From Gnetum montanum (taxonomy: Eukaryota; Streptophyta; Gnetopsida; Gnetales; Gnetaceae), in the NCBI GenBank assembly GCA_015680685.1, contig MNCI01004314.1, positions 85,051 to 149,050 on the forward strand: 64,000 nucleotides of DNA. Direction: 5' to 3'. A program made the translations under genes and the position numbers. Below the pieces are notes generated by a model. It was not told the DNA's origin and searched no databases. It was given only the letters and a program-made list of their open reading frames with translations. Positions 56,540 through 64,000 of the stretch are shown piece after piece; within the stretch, counting starts at the first letter, position 1, and each line of letters opens with the position of its first letter.

Positions 56540-59215
56540 TCCCTAAGCTAGTGAAGCTAAAAAATTAGTTAGCAAGTTTAGTGGATAAGGGTTACATCCA
56601 ACCCTCTAAATCTTCTTTTGGAGTCCAAGTGTTATTTGCCAAGTAGGAAGATGGCTCATTAAGATTGTGTTGTAAATTCAATCTATTGAATAAGTACACC
56701 ATCAAGAATTGCCATTTAGGACCATTGGTTTCAAACCTATTTGACTAGCTAACAGGGGCTTGAGTCTTTCTCTTGACTTGATCTTCACCAAGGTTATTAT
56801 CAAGTGTAGATTAGAGAGGGTTATGAAGAAAAGACAATATGTGTTACTTGTTATAGATCATACGAGTAGGTGGTCATGCCTTTTAGGTTATGCAATGCTC
56901 TAACTACGTTTTGCACTCTCATGAATAAATTATTTCATCCATACCTAGATAAGTTCATTATGATATATCTTGATGATATTTTAGCGTATTCTTGTTCAAT
57001 GGAAGAGCACATTTAGCATTTCAACCTAGTATTCTCCAAATTGTGGGAATACAAACTTTTTGTCAAGCAAGAGAAGTGTGAATTCAATAAGTGAAAGCTA
57101 AAATGTTTTGGCCATGTCATTGGTGGAGGCAAGGTGAAACTAGATCCAAAGAAAGTGATAGCCATTGCCACATGGCCTATACCAAAAGATGTGCATTAGC
57201 TGCACCAATTCTTAGGATTAGCAAGTTATTATAAAAAATTTGTTTAGGGATTCTATAGAGTGATGGCAACCTTAACTAATTTGCAAAAGAAGGATGTTCC
57301 CTAGAATTGAAATGACTAATGTTAGAAAGCTATTGACAAAATCAAGAAGGCCCTCATAACTTAGCCTATGTTGGTTCTTCCTAACTTTTTAAAAGCATTC
57401 AAAGTTCATATAAATGTTTTAGATGAGACAATTGGTTGAATGCTTTTACAAGACAACCATCCAATGGCATTCAAATCCAAGAAGTTGAATCAGATAGAGT
57501 TGTTGTAACCAACGAATGAAAAGGAGATGTTCACCATCATAAATTATCTTCATACATGGAAACACTATCTCCTTGGTGGATCCATGGTAGTCAAAACTGA
57601 AAATACTACCATGAGTTACTTTCTCAACTAATTCAAGTTGAAGCCAAAGCAAGCTTGATGGTTTGGCTTATTACATGAGTTTAATCTTCAATTTATCTAT
57701 TGGCTATGAAGGAATTATGTGGTAGTAAATGGTTTGAGTATATATCCTTAGGAACACTTGATGAAGGTCATGGAAAATCCTAATAACTCTTGGATCGTAG
57801 ATGACCATGAACTTTGATAGAAAATTAAGCACATATTGCATCATGATCAACATGCTTAAGTGTTGTTAAAGCTGGTCCATGAAGATCGTAACTCATATGT
57901 TAGTGAAATTGATGATCTACTGATGTTCAAAAAGAATCAAATTTATGTTCCTAATTGGGGTTCTTTACATTCTCAAATCATTGATGAATGTCATAGTAAT
58001 ATTTGGGTGGACCATTTGGGTCACAAAAAATGATGGCATTGGTGGAGTGGAGTATTTAATAGTCTAATTTGAGGGTTGATGTGGTAAATTTTGTGCAAAG
58101 TTATTTGGTTTACTAGTAAGATAAAAGTTTCAATGAGAAACTAGGAGGCCTACTTATCTCCTTGAAAATTCTAGAGCTTCCATGAATTTCATCTAGAGGC
58201 TCCCCAGAGTACAAGGATCTTTCAACAACTTTGTAGTAGTGGATAAGTTCTTGAAGTATGCCATCTTCATCTCATGCCCTACTCCTTGGACGATTGAGGA
58301 TGCAACAACTTTGTTCTTTGACAACATAGTTCACTAATTTGGGTTGCTATCAAGCATTGTTTTTTATTATGACTCTCGTTTCATGAGGAATTTGGGGTGG
58401 AAGTTGTTCAAAATGTTGGGTACAAAGCTGCAAATGTTCTAAAGATATCATCCATAGATAGACAAGTATATATAATGGGTAAACAAAGTTTTGAAGGAGT
58501 ACTCGAGGTACTTCATTTAGTTCAATTAAATGAACTAGGTGGCTTTACTACCTATGTATTAGTTTATCTACAATATTTTGAAGTTCCTAGCCATATGACT
58601 TTCTCCTGCAAAGGTGGCCTTGAAAAGGTAATCATTAATCCCTCAACTAATAGAAATCTCATATCAAGGCATTAATTCTTCAATGGATGAATTTGTCAAA
58701 TCCTAGGTAGATCATATCCAAGTTGCCAAGTTATACTTAGATAAGTCTGTTTGGCATATGAAGAAATACATAAATACTAGGAGGAAATCATTGAAGATTG
58801 CTATTAGCAAATGGACTCTTTTGAATATGGATTATTTAGGGTAGATGAGATTAAAAAGGGGGCTAACTAGAAGTTCTTAAGACATTATGATGGACCTTTC
58901 AAGATCCTTACTTGTGTCAACTTGGTTGCTTACAAATTACAACTATTGGTATATCTAACCAAATACCATTTGTTGTTCCATGTTTCAATGCTTAAATAGT
59001 TCAATCTAGGAGACACTAATCCAAAACCACTAAGGTCGAGCAGAACTACAAACATTGAAGTAGTTAAATATTGGTAAATTCATTTCATTATTAACATGCA
59101 CATTAAGGTTGCACTCTAGATCATAAGGTTGAATTCTTAGTACATTAGTAGGGTACATTCTTAGAGGATGATACTTGGAAGAAGTAGTAAAATTCAAAAA
59201 GTAAACTTTCATCAT
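56540..59215 (+). pseudogene. RT, RNase H, integrase and chromodomain of chromovirus H
   Basis: RT starts near 56550 (LVDKGYIQPSKSSFGVQVLF, then DGSLRLCCKFNLLNKYTIKN) and has YLDDILAYS at about 56965. RNase H follows (57340-57660). The integrase core at about 58180-58640 shows MDFI-type and DSRF motifs, and its C-terminus at 58860-59020 reads YDGPFKILTCVNLVAYKLQL and LFHVSMLK. Near 59110 LDHKVEFLVH and then DDTW look like a chromodomain remnant, which places it among chromoviruses. Many stops and shifts occur. No gag or protease is attached on the 5' side. Confidence 0.82.
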
Positions 59216-59875
59216 GAACTTCTATGCAAAGAATTACATTGATTTATCATTTTGGATGTATAAAGGTAGCTAACAAGAGGAAACCACTTCTTGACAAGTC
59301 ATAGTGTAGCCTGAAAAAAAATTGATGAATGTGTAATAGGCTAGATGACATTAAGGTAGATATGAGATGAACCACTTTTGAGAGTTGGAGAATCGATCTA
59401 TCTTCTCTTTTAATTAAGGAGTTGGATGATGTCGCCATGAGATTAAAATCCTAAGATTCTTGCACATGCTAGTGGTAGAATATCATTAGGCATAGGGAGT
59501 GATTCCCCCAAAGTGCAAAATAGCCTTTGCTTGATTGCAAAAGGATTAACTCTATTCTCTCATTTTACAACTAGAGATTAAGGATAAGCTCATATGTTAA
59601 GTGGGTAGATTTTTCTCTAGGCGGAAAGGTTAGTATAGTTTATATGAAAAGGAACAAAACTTTTCTTCCTAAACCTAGGTTACATAAACTTCTCTAAGCT
59701 TATGTTGGATGATAGGTTGAGTTCAACACTTTATGCTTTATAGTTGAAGAATCCTAGCTACAATTGTCAAAAGGGCTTCTGGTTATTCAAAATTCCTTGA
59801 TGTCCTTTGGGATACTTCACATTTGGAAAAGCATACACTCTAAGGATGTTGATTCTTTTAAGTGGGGAAGAGTAC
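59216..59875 (+). other. 3' non-coding region of element H
   Basis: No coding frame; ends with AAGTGGGGAAGAG at about 59861-59873, a likely polypurine tract. Confidence 0.55.
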
Positions 59876-60378
59876 AAGAAAACATGACCTGTTGATGAAT
59901 CAGAGATTTTTTCCTTTCAAAATGGGGACTAGAGGAGTGAGAAGATCCTATCGGGGTTCATGTTATCTTAACCATCGTTAATAAAACTATATGGCTATGA
60001 TTCCTTTATGAACCTCATCACAAAGATATGTAGGGTTTTGGTGTGGCTTCGCCTCCTTTGATTGGGCCACCACCCTTCTTTTCAGAGTAAGGCTTAGGGC
60101 TAGGGCATTAGAGTAGGAATTCATCTTAGCTTTCTAAGGGGATTTGTATCATGTTTATGTGTTTGTGTAGGTATGTGCATCTCATTTCTCTGGTTGTATA
60201 CTTATTCTCTTATGGTGTATTTGATGTACCTCTAACTAATGACTAATAGGTTATGTTTTTCTATGTTGTGCTTGCATGTGTTTGAAGCTTTGAAGCATAG
60301 TTCACCTTGACTTTTCCCTTCCTCATTTGTATTTTTGGACTCTTAGGATGTGTCAAATGGTATTTTCAAAGGGTGACA
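59876..60378 (+). mobile_element. 3' LTR of chromovirus H
   Basis: Aligns with LTR D (34618-35080). It follows a purine tract and ends near AAAGGGTGACA. Ends are approximate. Confidence 0.65.
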
Positions 60379-60409
60379 CCATTATAATTACCCAAAGGCT
60401 TAATGCTCA

Positions 60410-60545
60410 TTCTACTAAGGTAGGATTGTAGAAGGTTAGTGGATGAGTGAAAACCTAACCTCTTTTGAGTGGTTGCACCTAGGCTCAAATCAAAGTCTTA
60501 CAACTTGAGAAACAAGCATCTTACCATCACTCCAAGTTGTTATTT
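60410..60545 (-). repeat. Possible tRNA-derived SINE fragment
   Basis: On the minus strand, GTGATGGTAAGATGCTTG resembles a pol III A box and GACTTTGATTTGAGCC a degenerate B box about 30 bases on. Short and diverged; it could be chance. Confidence 0.3.
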
Positions 60546-61009
60546 CTTCAATTATGATACATCTAAGATAAATTTTATAATATGATACTAAATTTTTTCT
60601 AATAATAGTTAATGACTTTCAAGTCAGCTCATAAATTTTTGTAATTAGACTTTGTCCATTTTGTACAACTAAAGAAAGATTTTTTAGTCAATTGAGCTTA
60701 TGATGAATAATAAAGGAGAAACTTCAAAAGAGCTTAAGAGTTTAGTTGACATTAATGCATCATTGTAACTTTGTCAATGTTGATTAGTCAATTAAGCCTC
60801 TGTTGCATCAACATATTAGGTATAAAAAATTCTTATAAATGTGGTTCACTCATCATGTTTAGGCATCATTTGGTCAATAGTATAGCCAAACACTTGTAGT
60901 TTAGTAATAGTCAATGAGTGCCCTCAACATGAATTTGAGTGGATTGTATGATGCCTTATTCGAGTGACATTGTACTTAGACACAATATATAATTTGCAAT
61001 AAGATCAAG

Positions 61010-61670
61010 ATTGATTCATATTCATTGCAATACTTTAACTTTAAATAGAATTTACTTTTATTGAAATTTATTTTCCACACACTTAGTTTAATATTTACAT
61101 TTCCCTCATACATAGATTTAGGTAGAATGAGTGTAACTAGTTTTAAGTGTAACATGTAATTGTTTGATAACCCAACACTAATATTACCTAGTCCACTAAG
61201 TAGCATGCTTTTTAATAATCCCAATGATGGTTACACTAGTTTAGGACCTATACCATAAGTTGGTAACAAACAATCATCTTTCTTAGGCTAGCTTAGGGTT
61301 TAGTTTCTTATTATTAAATTAATTAATTTCTAAGTTTCCCTCTAGCTTGGCCATAATCACACAATATCAATGATAATACATCTCACCATGGGTTAAACCA
61401 TACATAATAGAGTTACTACTAACCCAAGTTGGAATACAACGCCCTACAATCTTACATTTCACTATCTAGATACCATGTTAGTCTAATCTATGGATTATGA
61501 CATAGTCTACTGCAGTGCTTATAGATTTTATAGTTGGATGTTGGGAATACTTTATTGTTCATCATTAGCATTGTTTCTAGGAATGATGCTAGTGATCTAC
61601 ATTAGTTATATTATAAACAATTATTATAAAGGCATTAATAATTTATCTTCTAGGAAAATTTTAATATTTT
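61010..61670 (+). mobile_element. Athila-like LTR, first repeat unit
   Basis: Aligns with about 62945-63600: matching TTTACATTTCC, TTTGATAACCCAA/TTTGATAATCCAA and AATTTTAATATTTT-like segments. It is followed by a gag start. Ends are approximate and divergence is high. Confidence 0.6.
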
Positions 61671-61696
61671 AAGTCACACACATTATTGATTCATAC

Positions 61697-62944
61697 ATGG
61701 CTTCTTCACAAAGGGCCAATACTCCATTATGTGATGAAAATATTGTCATGAGAAATGATAGGATTCATATTGAATAAACTTGGAGTGACACATTGTAAAT
61801 AAGGATTTCATATGCTCATTCAAACCATTCCTATCAAAGACAATGCTTAGCTATTAGAGACAATGTTGTAGGTGATGGAACAAGTCATAAGACACAGAGG
61901 ACCTCAATGCCTAGGATCTCCAATAGAATTATAAGATATGAACCAAGAAACCATAGATGAAGACATAAAAGCCATGATGGTTCTTCCAATTCACCATATT
62001 CTTCTTCATCTTTATTATCTAGTCTTTGAGAAAGATGAATGTAGGCATGGAGATAGAGCTCTACTAATGGATTGAAGTAAACAACTTGGTGATCATCAAA
62101 GGAGGAATTTGGATTATCATGATAAGAAAAATCATGAAAAACATCATGGAAAGAATTGAGATGGAGAAAAAATAAAGACCAAAGTCAAAATAGAAGGTAC
62201 CAAAGAGAGCATAGATGAGATCATCATGATTTGGCAAATAGAGATAGAGATTATGACTATGACATGTTTGATGATGATAAATATTTATTGGATACTATAA
62301 ATATGATTCAAATTAGGAAGGTAATAATAATATCTCACAAGCATAAAAAAGAAAGCTATATAAAATGACTTAAACATAAATAACATTCCTAAATATGAGG
62401 CAAGCTATAAGTCTAATCCATGGCATCATTTGCAAGCCTTCCATGATATCTATGCCTTGAAAAATATTGAAAGTAATTGGCAAAAGATTAAGCTCTTCCC
62501 CATGACACTAATCAAGGAAGTTAAAAGTTGGTAAAGATTATTGGAATAAGATTCAATCTATGGATGGTTCAGGATGCTCTAGCTTTTCAATAAGTATCAA
62601 ACCTACTCTAGAGTTTCTAGTTTAAGAAAGAAAATCCAAGGATGAAAGCAAGAGAACCATGAATCCATTGATGTAACATTGAACAAATATTATTCTTTAT
62701 TACAAAAATGCCCAAGCCATGGATTTTCTTAGAAAGAGTAGCTTCATCACATTATAGATGGGCTTTGCAACAAAATGAGGAAGACAACTGGGATTTATGC
62801 ATAAGGAAGATTGTCAAAACTCAAAGTTCATTAAATACAAAGATTGATTGAACAAGTGACAAAAGAAGAATGAGAGCACAAAAGGAAGAGCATAGAGGAG
62901 TATAGCTAGGAACCATCACTTTGTAAGAGGGAGGACCATATCTA
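61697..62944 (+). pseudogene. Athila-like gag, first unit
   Basis: Starts MASSQRANTPLCDENI. The core at about 62395-62890 reads NPWHHLQAFHDIY, KIKLFPMTLIKEVKSW, LQKCPSHGFS and GRLSKLKVH, close to the gag of element F (FLMHKCPSHD, GQLSKLSAH). Stops and small shifts are present. The next LTR copy begins directly after gag, with no protease or pol. Confidence 0.7.
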
Positions 62945-63600
62945 TGATCATGAATAGTTTTACTTTTACTTATTATTTATTTTACAATGATATTTACTTT
63001 TCCTTTGTAATTTACATTTCCAAGGTATGTTAGTATTTTTGTGGAGTAATTATGATTGGTTTCAAGTGTAATATACAACTATTTGATAATCCAATAGTAA
63101 CATTACTTAGTCTACCTAATAGCAAGTTTCTTGGTAATCCTAGTGATAGTTGTACCAATCCATGATATGTATTGCAAGCTAGGACCTAATGCTTACTATT
63201 AGTAGACTAGATTAATAATTATTCTCATTTTTTCTTATTAATAGATTTAATATTTAATTTACTATGTCTTTAATATCACTACAACCAAATAATATCATTA
63301 CATCATATACCTTATTGTGAGTTAAATCATATGCTTTGACTACTAATATCTCCAGTGAGAAGATAATGATTAATGATCTTAGCATTAATTAGTTAGAGCA
63401 CATATTTTTCCCTTCATAAATTATGATGAGATCACACATGTATGCTTGTGTGATTTGTATGGTTTAGTATTACAAATACTCTGCTACTAATTATTAGCAC
63501 CATTACCAATAATGATGTCAATATCCTAGTTGATATTATATAAGTTCATTGTACTAGAGTTTAATGATTAAATTTTCATAAGATATAATATTTTCAAAGC
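62945..63600 (+). mobile_element. Athila-like LTR, second repeat unit
   Basis: Diverged copy of 61010-61670. GTAAGAGGGAGG just before it could be a polypurine tract. The offset between the two units is 1930 bases, measured at the gag ATGs. Confidence 0.55.
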
Positions 63601-63626
63601 ATACATAGATCTTAATTAACTAAATA

Positions 63627-64000
63627 TGGATTCTACATACAAAGTTAGTTCTCCACTTGTTAATAACACTAATGAAAATAATGAAAACAATTATACTAAA
63701 GAAACTTGGAAACAACCAATGAAAACTAGAATTTTCTATGCTTATACTAATCCTTATTACATAGAATTTATATTTATTTTTCATCAAGAAGAATAATTTC
63801 AATGGAGAGATTTATAAGGAAACATTATATTACTATCTAATGATCAACATCATTTATGCACTAAGCTACTCTACTAAGATCTCACCTTGAGCATGTACAA
63901 GAATGCTATCAAGTTTCAAAGAAGATAACTAGACCCTATCAACTAATGAAGGCCTAAATCATAAGAGATACTATCATGAATGAAATACATGAACATACCA
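63627..64000 (+). pseudogene. Athila-like gag start, second unit
   Basis: MDSTYKVSSPLVNNTNENN, then ETWKQPMKTRIFYAYTNPYY aligns with the start of the first unit (MASSQRANTPL..., RISYAHSNHSY). It is cut by the end of the window. Confidence 0.6.

Noticed and set aside
58397-58675. Intact 92-codon frame beginning MEVVQNVGYKAAN
   Set aside because: It is out of frame with the integrase of element H, which covers the same bases with LFKMLGTKLQM and VNKVLKEYSRYF.

Overview
The window looks like a large, gene-poor plant nuclear genome. Almost all of it is old, nested LTR retrotransposons of lineages known from seed plants: Tat, Athila-like and chromovirus Ty3/gypsy. Coding remnants carry plant-style GT-AG introns and there are no operons. 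High repeat content and heavy sequence decay fit a conifer or other gymnosperm, but the species is inference. I see no intact host gene. The sequence contains a 733-base N gap and single Ns.

Layout. 1-7654: 5' part of Tat element A on the minus strand (LTR, leader, gag-PR, minisatellite, then a gene on the opposite strand running off the left edge). 7655-10004: 3' tail, polypurine tract and 3' LTR of a second Tat element (C), into which A appears inserted. 10005-15180: an internally deleted gypsy element (J). 15186-32687: Tat element B, complete from LTR to LTR with ACCCA target-site duplications. 34618-36110: LTR and gag of a chromovirus (D). 36111-36616: LTR E. 36804-51695: a decayed spliced gene (P) on the minus strand, split in an exon by LTR G, which is itself split by a full-length Athila-like element F (39373-49539). 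52263-55370: GC-richer sequence with splice-like signals, the N gap and an amino-acid-transporter-like fragment. 56540-60378: 3' half of a chromovirus (H), perhaps the other end of D. 61010-64000: tandemly repeated Athila-like LTR-gag units.

The most interesting system is in Tat elements A and B. Between protease and reverse transcriptase each carries a gene on the strand opposite to gag-pol. In B it can be reconstructed by hand as eight exons (25574 to 21450) joined by seven introns whose phases all agree, giving about 1115 codons interrupted only by nonsense codons. Exons 2-3 read as a NIF/FCP1-like HAD phosphatase domain; later exons hold an uncharacterised region, a small peptide repeat, a charged helical region and an acidic tail. 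The last exons, with the same intron position and phase, are present in A. The sense frame on either side of this gene in B can be joined in phase by a candidate 5.2-kb intron, so the antisense gene would lie inside a protease-RT intron. All copies in the window are inactivated, mostly by stops that fit C-to-T or G-to-A decay.
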